NCBI RefSeq assembly: GCF_011772445.1
Contig: NZ_WVZN01000034.1
Span: 1-64,000 of the forward strand
Origin: Hydrogenophaga sp.
GTDB lineage: Bacteria > Pseudomonadota > Gammaproteobacteria > Burkholderiales > Burkholderiaceae_C
Direction: 5' to 3'
DNA length: 64,000 nt
Part shown: in pieces, positions 1-7,233 of the stretch
Layout: every line of letters starts with the position of its first letter
How positions within the stretch are numbered: the first letter of the stretch is position 1
The notes under the pieces: model-generated
Seen by the model: the letters and a program-made list of their open reading frames with translations, nothing else
Told to the model about the DNA's origin: nothing
The model's database searches: none
Made by a program: the position numbers and the translations under genes

Positions 1-375
1 CTTGGCATAGATGCTCCTGATCGTCATGCTATGCCTCGCACACAAAATTACTGACAGGCTCGTCGTTGGCAGCAACACCTCGAAGAACGCTGCTCCTTCT
101 GAGCTTCGCACAGACAGGCCGAAGTCGGAGTGCCCCACCATGAAGTCGCTCAGTTTGTGCCGGAGCATGGCTTCGTCGCTGCTGTTCCGCGCTTCAGAAG
201 CGAAATGTCCAATCAGGGCCTTTTTCTTGTTCAGTTCTTCGATTTGATGGTTCTTGAATGCGTAGGACGTCGCTGCGTAGATCGCACCACACACAATCAA
301 AAGCCCGAAAAGGCTTTGCAACGCCAGCCAATAGGAAAGGCGCCGTCCTAGGGTTCTAACGCGGGACCGGCTCAT
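1..375 (-). CDS. Heavy-metal-type sensor histidine kinase, N-terminal part (cut by window edge)
   Basis: The reading frame opens at the ATG at 375 and stays open to base 1, so only about 125 N-terminal residues are visible. They show a basic start (MSRSRVRTLGRR), one membrane helix at about residues 14-35 (WLALQSLFGLLIVCGAIYAA) and the beginning of a periplasmic sensor region. The kinase core lies outside the window. The start codon overlaps the stop of the upstream response regulator as ATGA, so the two are translationally coupled. Position and topology fit the CusS/CopS heavy-metal sensor family, but the signal sensed cannot be read from this fragment. Confidence 0.75.
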   Translation of the reverse strand, partial: MSRSRVRTLGRRLSYWLALQSLFGLLIVCGAIYAATSYAFKNHQIEELNKKKALIGHFASEARNSSDEAMLRHKLSDFMVGHSDFGLSVRSSEGAAFFEVLLPTTSLSVILCARHSMTIRSIYAK

Positions 376-1058
376 GCATCCCGCGCTTCCAATACATAGC
401 CCATCCCCCGTACCGTGTGGATCAGAGGCTTGGGAAACGGCGCGTCCACCTTGGTGCGCAAACGTCGCACCGCTGCATCGATCACGTTGGTGTTACTGTC
501 GAAATTCATGTCCCACACCTGTGCGGCGATCTCTGATCGGGACAACACCTGGCCCTGGCGACGTAATAGCAGGGACAGGAGCCCGAACTCCTGCGCCGTG
601 AGCAGAATCTTCCGGCCTTGACGTGTCGCATTGCGTCCCAGAAGATCGACTTCCAGGTCATCCACCTGAAGAACAGCTTCCTGCTCCTGTTTCATTGATG
701 AACGGGTGCGCCTGAGCAATGCCTGGATGCGTGCGGAGAACTCCGAGAACGCGAATGGTTTCACAATGTAGTCGTCAGCACCGCTTTGCAGGCCTCGCAC
801 GCGGTCTTCAACCTTCACGCGGGCAGTCAACATGACGACCGGCGTTCGCTTACTCTGCCGCAAGGCCGCCAGCAAGCCCAGGCCATCGATGCCAGGGAGC
901 ATGCCATCCAGAACGATCAAGTCGTAGTCAACTTCCATTGCTAGATACAGTCCGTCGATGCCGTTGTAGGCGATATCGACCGCATAACCTTCTTCTTGCA
1001 AGCCCTTGCGAACGTAGTCGGCAAGCTTGATCTCGTCTTCTATCACCAGCAGCTTCAT
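372..1058 (-). CDS. OmpR/PhoB-family response regulator, CusR/CopR-like
   Basis: This is a full-length two-domain regulator of about 228 residues. The receiver domain (1-115) has the acidic pocket near IEDE, the phospho-acceptor Asp in VLDGMLPG near residue 51 and the Lys in VKPFAF. The C-terminal winged helix (about 130-226) ends in the usual [15 protein letters not shown] signature. I prefer the ATG at 1058 over a GTG two codons upstream because it begins directly with MKLLVIEDE. It overlaps the partial kinase by four bases. It is closest in style to copper regulators of the CusR/CopR group and is clearly a paralogue of the regulator at 6.4-7.1 kb. Its targets are unknown. Confidence 0.9.
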   Translation of the reverse strand: MKLLVIEDEIKLADYVRKGLQEEGYAVDIAYNGIDGLYLAMEVDYDLIVLDGMLPGIDGLGLLAALRQSKRTPVVMLTARVKVEDRVRGLQSGADDYIVKPFAFSEFSARIQALLRRTRSSMKQEQEAVLQVDDLEVDLLGRNATRQGRKILLTAQEFGLLSLLLRRQGQVLSRSEIAAQVWDMNFDSNTNVIDAAVRRLRTKVDAPFPKPLIHTVRGMGYVLEARDA

Positions 1059-1282
1059 GAGCACCCAATTCCATTGACGGCCCGAAGTGGACCACGGCCC
1101 TTAACAAGAACCTAAAGCACCAAAAACGTTCACGCGCGCCGCCAGAAAATGACCTGTGTGACAGTGCTGAGCATTGACCCCGTGCGCGGGCCGTGTCGAG
1201 ACATCATGACTAGGCCAGGGAGCAAGCGGCTCAATGCAACCTCCCGTTGTCGAGCTCGGCTCGGCCGCAGCAGGCGCGAAGT

Positions 1283-1939
1283 TCAGCCGCTAGAGGCCTT
1301 GAGCAAGGTGAGCAGATCCTGGGCAATCACCTGAGCCTCGGTGCCGTAGGATGAAAAGAGCCGTACCCGGCCCTCCGTGTCGAAGATGTACTTCCCCGCG
1401 GAATGGTCCATGGAGTAGGACGTTGGCGTGGCGCCATCCACTTTTTTGTAGTACGCCTTGAAGCTCTCGGCCACGGCCTGAAGCTCGGAGGGCTCCGGCC
1501 TGAGCGCGAGAAATGCCGGATCGAAGCTGGCCATGTACGCTTGGAGCAGAGCTTGGGTGTCGCGCTCGGGGTCGATCGTGATGAAAAGAACCTGCAAACG
1601 ATCACCCTGCGCGCCCATCAGGCGCTTCACCTCCGTCAAGGTGCTCATGGACGTAGGGCACACGTCAGGGCACTGCGTAAAGCCGAAGAACACGACGGTC
1701 ACCTTGCCCCTGAAATCCGCCAACGAGCGAACGATGCCGTTGTGATCAGTCAAGTTCAACTGCTTGGCGAACTCGGCGCCAGTGATGTCCGTGCTGTGGA
1801 ATGTGGGGGCGGGGGGCGAGCACGCCGACACGGCGAGACTGCTCATGAGAACGAGGGCACCCGCAACAAGGCATCGGCGCCGCTGAAGTCCGGGCTTCGA
1901 TGAGGCGCTGACGGAATGCTTCACGAAGGGAAGCTTCAT
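1283..1939 (-). CDS. SCO1/SenC family copper chaperone lipoprotein
   Basis: The 218-residue protein has an N-terminal lipoprotein signal (lipobox LAVSAC, Cys40) followed by a thioredoxin-fold SCO domain. The copper site is visible as CPDVC (Cys90 and Cys94) with the distal His near residue 179 in SMDHS. Family members hold Cu and deliver it to cytochrome oxidase CuA, or act as periplasmic thiol/copper redox proteins. The start overlaps the stop of the DsbA-like gene by four bases. It is the last gene of an operon with dsbA- and dsbB-like genes, czcI-like, DUF3703 and a CDF exporter, which suggests a role in periplasmic copper and thiol protection rather than only oxidase assembly. Confidence 0.9.
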   Translation of the reverse strand: MKLPFVKHSVSASSKPGLQRRRCLVAGALVLMSSLAVSACSPPAPTFHSTDITGAEFAKQLNLTDHNGIVRSLADFRGKVTVVFFGFTQCPDVCPTSMSTLTEVKRLMGAQGDRLQVLFITIDPERDTQALLQAYMASFDPAFLALRPEPSELQAVAESFKAYYKKVDGATPTSYSMDHSAGKYIFDTEGRVRLFSSYGTEAQVIAQDLLTLLKASSG

Positions 1940-2592
1940 TTCCGTGCCTTCGCCACTTCCTCGGCAATCAGCGACGCCAGCTGATCAGGCCCGAAGCTGG
2001 GGAGGCTGCGCCCATTGACGAAGAAGGTGGGCGTCTTGGTGACTTGCAGAGCAGTCAGATCTTCGATGTCCTGCTGAAGAACGGCCTGAACCTCCGGCTT
2101 CTGGGCGTCTTCAATGGCGCGCGGAAGGTCAAGGCCGGCCCGCTCGGCAATCTTGAAGGCCAGGCTGGGGTTGGGTTGGCCGTGGTCCGCCCACGTGGGT
2201 TGCGCCTCGAGCACAGCCTCCAGCACCGGCTGGTACTTGCCTTGCCGCCTGGCCGCCTCCAGCAGCTTGACCACCTGGTCCGAGCCCTGATGGAACGGGG
2301 CGTATCGAATAACCAGCTTCACGTCGCTTGGGTACTTCGCCATCAGGTCCTTGACGATGGGATAGAAAGCGCGGCAGGTTTCACACGCCGGGTCGAAAAA
2401 CTCCACGATGGTGACCGGCGCGTTCTGCGAACCGAAGACGGGCGAGTGCATGCGGACAAGCCGCACTTGCTCGGCCCTGACCTGTTCGTCCTGCGCGGTC
2501 TGAACACGGCTCTTGTAGGCGTCCATGCCGAAAAAGAAGAAGGCGGCCACGATGGCCAACACGCCGACAACGGTAAATTTTTTGGCGTTCAT
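1936..2592 (-). CDS. DsbA-like thioredoxin-fold disulfide oxidoreductase
   Basis: This 218-residue protein has an N-terminal membrane anchor (about residues 8-23) and a DsbA/DSBA-like thioredoxin domain. The redox motif is CETC (Cys70, Cys73) in FFDPACETCRAFYP, and a cis-Pro is visible in VTKTPTFFVNG. CETC differs from the CPHC of classical DsbA and is common in the membrane-anchored DsbA/Com1 group next to dsbB. ATG/TGA overlaps on both sides (dsbB upstream, sco downstream) show tight translational coupling. It is probably the partner reoxidised by the adjacent DsbB. Its substrates are not evident; a role in protecting periplasmic thiols under metal stress is inference from context. Confidence 0.88.
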   Translation of the reverse strand: MNAKKFTVVGVLAIVAAFFFFGMDAYKSRVQTAQDEQVRAEQVRLVRMHSPVFGSQNAPVTIVEFFDPACETCRAFYPIVKDLMAKYPSDVKLVIRYAPFHQGSDQVVKLLEAARRQGKYQPVLEAVLEAQPTWADHGQPNPSLAFKIAERAGLDLPRAIEDAQKPEVQAVLQQDIEDLTALQVTKTPTFFVNGRSLPSFGPDQLASLIAEEVAKARK

Positions 2593-3026
2593 GCAGGGGT
2601 CTTCCTCAAAAAAACAATCAGGAATGTGGCCACGGCCGCGAAGGCCAGCAGCGACAGCCAGGGGATCTGTATGCCGAAGAAGATTTCAAGGCTCTGGTCG
2701 CTGCAGGACGGACCGGCTCCGCAAGGGATCCACCACTGAGGGACCCAACCGGCAATCAGGGCCGTGTGGTAGGCCGATGCACCCACGCCTGCGAGCGCCA
2801 GCGGCAAGGCATAGATCGCCCCGCGGCGGTCTTCGCTGAAGCTCGCCATGCCCAGGATGAGGGCGAGCGGGAACATCAGGATGCGCTGGTACCAGCAGAG
2901 CAGACAAGGCGTCATGCCCATGACTTCGCCCAGGAACAGCGCGCTCAATGTGGCCAGGAGCGCCACCACCCAGGCCAGAAGAAGCCAGGTCCACTGTGGG
3001 TTTCGCTGCGTCCAGCGAACATTCAT
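2589..3026 (-). CDS. dsbB: Disulfide bond formation protein B
   Basis: The start is set at the ATG at 3026 (MNVRWTQRNP), because the longer open frame upstream has no membrane-protein character. The 145-residue product has four predicted membrane helices. The quinone-proximal pair is CLLC (Cys41, Cys44) and the second periplasmic pair is Cys102/Cys108 (PCGAGPSC), the arrangement DsbB uses to oxidise DsbA and pass electrons to quinone. It overlaps the DsbA-like gene by four bases. This dsbB-dsbA pair inside a metal operon is probably dedicated, with the housekeeping copy elsewhere (inference). Confidence 0.9.
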   Translation of the reverse strand: MNVRWTQRNPQWTWLLLAWVVALLATLSALFLGEVMGMTPCLLCWYQRILMFPLALILGMASFSEDRRGAIYALPLALAGVGASAYHTALIAGWVPQWWIPCGAGPSCSDQSLEIFFGIQIPWLSLLAFAAVATFLIVFLRKTPA

Positions 3027-3124
3027 TGCGAGATTCCTTCCAGAAACGGTCTTGGTCAACCCGCCGTGATGCGCGGGTCGAAAGCGGAACCGGTTCGGGA
3101 GGGACGCTCGCGCCCCGATGACGA

Positions 3125-3496
3125 TCAGGCGCTGCGCGTCAACCCCGGACCGGCCGGGGGCTTCCACTGCGGGCGGTAGGGGCGTTCTTGCCAAGGGGGC
3201 GCACGTTCTGCTTGAGCAGAAAGCTCGAAAGCAGCGTCGTGCGAGATCGGCAACCTGGCGGGCGCCTCGGCCGACATGGCAGTGCATGCGCTATGGCACG
3301 TGCCGCAGTCAAGGTCCCCTGCTGCCTGGGCGGAGCCCTTGGCGCCCTTGTCCGCGTCAACCGCATGCCGGTGCGTGTGATGCCCCGGGTGGACTGTGCA
3401 GGTCTGTGACTCGTGCTGGCAATAGACAGTCTCGGCCGCCGCAGAAAACTGCAGCGGCAGCAACATCAACAGAAGCATGACCAACCAAGTGCGCAC
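3125..3496 (-). CDS. CzcI-like small exported metal-resistance protein
   Basis: The 123-residue product has a cleavable signal peptide (MRTWLVMLLLMLLPLQFSAA) and then a short Cys/His-rich stretch: YCQHE, PGHHTHRH and CGTCHSAC. The C-terminal half ends with the ERPYRPQW-type sequence I associate with CzcI/cobalt-zinc-cadmium accessory proteins. Such proteins sit at the head of czc-type operons and have been linked to regulation or periplasmic metal binding; a mechanism is not established. Here it lies between DUF3703 and dsbB. Family assignment rests on the overall pattern (signal peptide, CQHE, HHxH, PxRP tail), not on a database hit. Confidence 0.65.
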   Translation of the reverse strand: MRTWLVMLLLMLLPLQFSAAAETVYCQHESQTCTVHPGHHTHRHAVDADKGAKGSAQAAGDLDCGTCHSACTAMSAEAPARLPISHDAAFELSAQAERAPPWQERPYRPQWKPPAGPGLTRSA

Positions 3497-3523
3497 CGGC
3501 GGAATTTTAGGCTCGGTACGGAT

Positions 3524-3901
3524 TCAAGCACCACGCGCCTGGCGAATGAGCTCCAGCAGCTCGGGGCGCACGGGCATGGGCGCGAAGGCACTCGCGGTGG
3601 ACCGTCCGGGGTTACCCAGGGGCAATCGGCCGGAGAGATGTCCCAGCGGCACAAGTGCCAGGCGAAACGCTTGGCCCGCCGCCTCCGGCCAGTCGCGGGT
3701 GCGCAGTGCCAGCCGCAACATCAACCAATGGGTTTGGAGGTGCGGCACCAGGTGACGCTGCCCCACCACGTGCGCAGCCTCCAGCCACAGCCAGGTTTGA
3801 CCTGCCGAGGGGCTCTCCATGGCATGTGCGATGAGCGTTGTGTAGGTCCTGCGGTCCAGCCGAGGGTCGCCTGGCCGCTCGGTGTCAGTGGGCGTGGCCA
3901 T
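3524..3901 (-). CDS. DUF3703-type small protein
   Basis: The start at 3901 (MATPTD) is chosen because AGGAGG lies nine bases upstream; a second ATG at 3925 would add eight residues and lengthen the overlap with the exporter gene. The 125-residue product has the features of DUF3703: one mostly helical unit with an LEAAHVVGQRHLVPHLQTHW core and the PLGNPGRS turn. Members are found next to CDF exporters and metal regulators, but no activity is known. It slightly overlaps the 3' end of the CDF gene, so the two are co-translated. A soluble cytoplasmic accessory role is inference. Confidence 0.7.
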   Translation of the reverse strand: MATPTDTERPGDPRLDRRTYTTLIAHAMESPSAGQTWLWLEAAHVVGQRHLVPHLQTHWLMLRLALRTRDWPEAAGQAFRLALVPLGHLSGRLPLGNPGRSTASAFAPMPVRPELLELIRQARGA

Positions 3902-4541
3902 GGCTGTTGTCCTCCTCTGATCCATCCTTGAGTTCTCTACGCGCCTGGCGCAACACGCTCAGCCCGCCGTGAAGGGCCAGCGCGGCCATCAGGCTGGCCA
4001 CCAGCAGGTCAGGCCATGCGCTTCCAGTGCCGAACACGCCCAGCGCGGCCAGCATCACGGCAATGTTCCCCACGGCGTCGTTACGCGAGCACAGCCACAC
4101 GCTGCGCATGTTGGCGTCACCTTCACGGAAAGCGTAGAGCGTCCAGGCGACGCCGACGTTGACCGCCAGCGCGAGCATGGCCACCACACCCATCGTCAGC
4201 GGCTCGGGCGTCGCCCCACTCCAGAGCGACCACAAGGCGTGTCCCAGCACGTACATGCCAAAGCCCATCATGCTGACGGCCTTGAGCACAGCGGCGCGGG
4301 CCCGCCACGCCAATGCCGAGGCCAGTACCGCGAGCGACACCGCATAGTTCGCCGCATCTCCGGCGAAATCGATCGCGTCCGCCAGCAGAGACAGCGAGCC
4401 GGCCTGCAGGCCTGCACCTATCTCGACCAAGAACATGGCCGCGTTGGCCAGCAGCGCCACCCAAAGGATGCGGCGGTAGCGAACGAGATTGACGATCTTG
4501 GACGGGCTGGGTGTTTCGTGGTTGCAGCAATGTGCCGACAT
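3885..4541 (-). CDS. Cation diffusion facilitator (CDF) family metal exporter, short form
   Basis: The start is the ATG at 4541 (MSAHCCNHE), preceded by GAGGAGAA. The 218-residue protein has six predicted membrane helices and a His-rich end (HSHGHAH-like), but lacks the cytoplasmic C-terminal domain of usual CDF proteins of about 300 residues. The TM2 metal site appears as D-x3-D in ADAIDFAGDAANY. The TM5 counterpart reads NDAVGN, with Asn where HDxxxD members have Asp. CDF proteins exchange Zn, Cd, Co or Ni for protons; the altered site makes the substrate uncertain. It is the first gene of a six-gene leftward operon and sits directly behind a MerR-type promoter. Confidence 0.82.
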   Translation of the reverse strand: MSAHCCNHETPSPSKIVNLVRYRRILWVALLANAAMFLVEIGAGLQAGSLSLLADAIDFAGDAANYAVSLAVLASALAWRARAAVLKAVSMMGFGMYVLGHALWSLWSGATPEPLTMGVVAMLALAVNVGVAWTLYAFREGDANMRSVWLCSRNDAVGNIAVMLAALGVFGTGSAWPDLLVASLMAALALHGGLSVLRQARRELKDGSEEDNSHGHAH

Positions 4542-4563
4542 GTTTTCTCCTCGACTGGTCAGG

Positions 4564-4594
4564 ATTGGAAACCCTGGAGTCAGTACAGAGTCAA
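4564..4594 (-). promoter_or_regulatory. MerR-family-type promoter with 19-bp spacer
   Basis: Reading leftward, a -35 TTGACT and a -10 TCCAAT are separated by 19 bp. The spacer carries the dyad CTGTACTGACTCCAGGGT, resembling the ACTCTGTAGT...ACTACAGGGT operators of CadR/PbrR/ZntR-type regulators. The overlong spacer is the hallmark of MerR-activated promoters. It drives the CDF-DUF3703-czcI-dsbB-dsbA-sco operon. No MerR-family gene is in the window, so the activator must be encoded elsewhere. Confidence 0.7.
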
Positions 4595-4617
4595 GGCCTT
4601 TGCCATCGGGCACGCGG

Positions 4618-4636
4618 ACCTGAAAAAGCTGTAATG
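4618..4636 (+). promoter_or_regulatory. Candidate copper box upstream of copK
   Basis: The 19-mer ACCTGAAAAAGCTGTAATG lies 99 bp upstream of the copK start. It matches 16 of 19 positions of the element at 7148-7166 in front of the TolC-multicopper oxidase operon. Both contain CTGTAATG, the better conserved half of a CusR/CopR-type box. The likely ligand is the regulator encoded at 6414-7094 (inference). Confidence 0.55.
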
Positions 4637-4735
4637 CGCTTGCCTCCATCTCGTCATCCGCGGAGCCGTACCTTCAGCGCGTACGCAAGTACCCCGACGC
4701 GCGCCAGCTCGTTGGGCATCCACCAAGGAGCAAGC

Positions 4736-5020
4736 ATGAAACTCAACATCGCCATTCTGGCCCTCTCCCTGGGGGCGTCTTCAGCCTTCGCGAGCGATGC
4801 GGCACGCCAGACGGCTGCGCAAACCATTCCGCTCAAGGACGGCGGCATCCTCTACATGTTCAAGGACGGCAAGATGGCCAAGGAGGATCGGTACGGGCGA
4901 GCCCAATACCTGCGCAGCGGCGACACCCTGCAAACCGTGGACGGCAAGCAGATCACCGCCTCCAGCAATGAGGTGGCGCGCCTGAACTACCTGCTGAAGA
5001 AAGGACACGGCGACAAGTAA
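4736..5020 (+). CDS. copK: Periplasmic copper resistance protein CopK
   Basis: The ATG at 4736 follows AAGGAG by four bases. A signal peptide (MKLNIAILALSLGASSAFA) precedes a mature protein of about 75 residues. It has the CopK layout: FKDGKM strand, GD-T-x3-DGK turn, NEVARL helix and a KKGHGDK tail. CopK of Cupriavidus metallidurans is a small periplasmic Cu(I)/Cu(II)-binding protein induced strongly by copper. Here only two mature Met residues remain, both near FKDGKM, and the positions I recall as Cu(I) thioether ligands hold Lys, Leu, Leu and Ala. It stands alone between the CDF operon and the sensor kinase gene and has its own candidate copper box. Confidence 0.82.
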   Translation: MKLNIAILALSLGASSAFASDAARQTAAQTIPLKDGGILYMFKDGKMAKEDRYGRAQYLRSGDTLQTVDGKQITASSNEVARLNYLLKKGHGDK

Positions 5021-5042
5021 AGTCGAGCCTCTGGTGATCGCG

Positions 5043-6398
5043 TCATCGGCGCGAAAATTCGAGCGAGAAGGTGTTGACTCCCGCGCTGGAGCGCACCTTC
5101 ACCTCCCCGCTGTGTGCCCGCATGATGGCCTTGGTGATTGGAAGGCCCAGTCCCACGCCCTCCTCCTCGCCCCGGCTCCTTCCTGGGCTCATGCGAACAA
5201 AGCGGTCGAAAAGCGCCGCCTGGGCGGCGCCTGCAATTTCCTCCCCCGAGTTGGACAACGCCAGGCGCACTAACCCGTCGCTTGCTTCGACAGTGATGCT
5301 TACCGTGGTCTGCGGATGGGCGTGTCGAACGGCGTTGGACAAGAGGTTGCTGATCGCGCGGCGAATCATCAGACGATCGCCTGAAACCGCGCCTTCCCCG
5401 CTCACCTCGATGGTCAAGCCCTTTTCGCTGGCGACGGCTTCATAGAACTCCACCAGAGAATTCGACTCCCTGACCAGGTCCACCTGATCCCGGGACGGCA
5501 ACGCGTGCAGATTTTCGGTCTTGGCCAGAAAGAGCATGTCGGAGATGGTGCGTGCCAGACGCTGCAACTCCTCCGACAGGATGGCCAGGCTGTTGCGATA
5601 GTCGGCCGAGGAGCGCGGCTGGGCCAAGGTGACCTGGGCCGCGGTCAGGAGGTTGCTCACGGGCGTTCGCATCTCGTGCGCGAGGTCCGACGAAAAGGCG
5701 CTGAGCCGGTCAAAGTCGCGCTGAAGGCGGTCGAGCATGCCGTTGAGCGATTGGGCCAGTTCACGCATTTCCGTGGGGACACTTTCCACGGGCATGCGCT
5801 CGTCCAGCCGGTGCGCGCTCAGGCGCTCCGCCCTCGCCTTCATCGCCGTCAGCGGCTTGAGGCCTCCACGGCTGGCCACCCACCCCAGCAGCGTGCCGAC
5901 GATCACGGAGAAGAGCATGTAAGCGGCGATCTTGACCGTCAAGGCATCCAGAAAATGCCGGTGATGGCTCGTATCGACGGCTGCAACCACCGACACCCTT
6001 CCCTTTTCGTTGCTCAGCTCGAGAGAGAAGCGCTGGGCATACAGGTTGTTTGACGCGTCTTGCCAAACCAGGCCCTGCGGCTTGGCGTCGAGCGCCGACA
6101 ACAAGCCAGCAGGCAGTTGGATGTCGCCTTGTTCGAAGAGGACGCCCGAAGCACCGGTGACCCTGATGTACAAGCCCTGGTGCCCGTGCGTGCTGGTGCC
6201 GAGCCGCCTGCGCAACTCGTCTTCCGATGGGCTTGCCCGGATCACCTCCTCAACGAGATGAACCTTGTCGGTCAGAAGAGACTGGTCAAGTTCGACGAAG
6301 TGAGCACTGGTCTCCCGGAACATGAGTGCCGAAAAGCCAGTCAGGATGAGCGCCACGACGCCAGCGAAAAGAACCGTCAACCGGGCGGTGAGAGACAT
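5043..6398 (-). CDS. Heavy-metal (copper) sensor histidine kinase, CusS-like
   Basis: The 451-residue kinase has TM1 at about 7-30, a periplasmic sensor loop, TM2 at about 157-178 and a HAMP linker. The H-box is SSDLAHEMRTPVSN, and the ATPase core shows N (NLLSNAVRH) and G (GVGLGLPITKAI) boxes. The family phosphorylates a CusR/CopR regulator when periplasmic copper or silver rises. The ATG at 6398 has GGAGG nine bases upstream. It lies 15 bp downstream of its regulator gene and is transcribed with it. The position between copK and the copper oxidase operon points to copper as the signal. Confidence 0.92.
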   Translation of the reverse strand: MSLTARLTVLFAGVVALILTGFSALMFRETSAHFVELDQSLLTDKVHLVEEVIRASPSEDELRRRLGTSTHGHQGLYIRVTGASGVLFEQGDIQLPAGLLSALDAKPQGLVWQDASNNLYAQRFSLELSNEKGRVSVVAAVDTSHHRHFLDALTVKIAAYMLFSVIVGTLLGWVASRGGLKPLTAMKARAERLSAHRLDERMPVESVPTEMRELAQSLNGMLDRLQRDFDRLSAFSSDLAHEMRTPVSNLLTAAQVTLAQPRSSADYRNSLAILSEELQRLARTISDMLFLAKTENLHALPSRDQVDLVRESNSLVEFYEAVASEKGLTIEVSGEGAVSGDRLMIRRAISNLLSNAVRHAHPQTTVSITVEASDGLVRLALSNSGEEIAGAAQAALFDRFVRMSPGRSRGEEEGVGLGLPITKAIMRAHSGEVKVRSSAGVNTFSLEFSRR

Positions 6399-6413
6399 CG
6401 CCGAGCACCTCCT

Positions 6414-7094
6414 TCAATGCTCGGGCTCGTCCAGCACGTAGCCCATGCCACGCACCGTCTGCAGCAGCTTGGCATCAAAGCCGTCATCGATCTTGGCCCG
6501 CAGCCGTCGAATGGCCACGTCGATCACATTGCTGTCGCTGTCGAAGTTGATGTCCCACACGAGAGAGGCAATCAGCGTGCGGGGCAACACTTCACCGCGG
6601 CGACGGATAAAGAGTTCAAGCAGTCCGAACTCTTTGGCAGTCAGGTCTACTCGGCGTCCCGCTCGGGTGGCCCGACGGCGAACCAGATCGAGGGTAAGGT
6701 CGGCAACCTGCAGCGAGGTCGCCTCCTGAATCTGGTTGCCGCGCCGAAGGATGGTCTTGATGCGGGCTAGCAGTTCGGAGAATGAGAAGGGCTTGATCAG
6801 GTAGTCGTCCGCGCCCAACTCCAATCCCTTGACCCGATCCTCGACGCTGTCGCGGGCGGTGAGAAACAGCACCGGAAGCTGGCGCTTCTTGCGCTTGAGA
6901 GAACTCAGCAGGGACCATCCGTCGATGCCAGGAAGCATGACATCCAGGATGACAAGGTCGTACTCGACTTCGGTGGCTTCATGCAGGCCATCGACGCCGT
7001 TGCGAGCCAACTCGGCGAAGTAGCCCGCCTCCCGCAGCCCCTGCTTCAAGTACTCACCCGTGTGGGCTTCGTCTTCGACGATGAGGATCTTCAC
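6414..7094 (-). CDS. Copper response regulator, CusR/CopR-like
   Basis: The start is set at the GTG at 7094 (VKILIVEDE). The upstream ATG at 7151 adds a 19-residue extension without family character and would overlap the likely operator. The 226-residue product has an OmpR/PhoB receiver domain (Asp in VILDVMLPG, Lys in IKPFSF) and a winged-helix output domain ([11 protein letters not shown] ... VRGMGYVL). It pairs with the kinase immediately downstream and diverges from the TolC-multicopper oxidase operon. The 18-bp imperfect palindrome in the shared intergenic region is the obvious binding site. Confidence 0.92.
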   Translation of the reverse strand: MKILIVEDEAHTGEYLKQGLREAGYFAELARNGVDGLHEATEVEYDLVILDVMLPGIDGWSLLSSLKRKKRQLPVLFLTARDSVEDRVKGLELGADDYLIKPFSFSELLARIKTILRRGNQIQEATSLQVADLTLDLVRRRATRAGRRVDLTAKEFGLLELFIRRRGEVLPRTLIASLVWDINFDSDSNVIDVAIRRLRAKIDDGFDAKLLQTVRGMGYVLDEPEH

Positions 7095-7147
7095 GCGGCA
7101 ACTCTCTGCATGAATGCAGTTTGCCATGCCGCAAGCGCCGGATCCCA

Positions 7148-7166
7148 ACATGACAAATCTGTAATG
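7148..7166. promoter_or_regulatory. Candidate copper box in divergent copper promoter region
   Basis: The near-palindrome CATGACA-AATC-TGTAATG (7149-7166) has six of seven arm pairs complementary. It sits between the response regulator start (7094) and the start of the TolC-like gene (7234). With one extra 5' base it aligns 16/19 with the element before copK. Placement allows control of both the regulator pair and the copper operon. Confidence 0.6.
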
Positions 7167-7233
7167 AACTGGACAGATGCCTGTGCGGGCCTGATCCGAA
7201 CAATCCCCCCACTACTTAAACAAGGAGCCATGG

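Noticed and set aside
1149..1334. Small rightward open frame between the response regulator and sco genes
   Set aside because: No ribosome site and no protein-like composition; overlaps the 3' end of the sco gene on the other strand.
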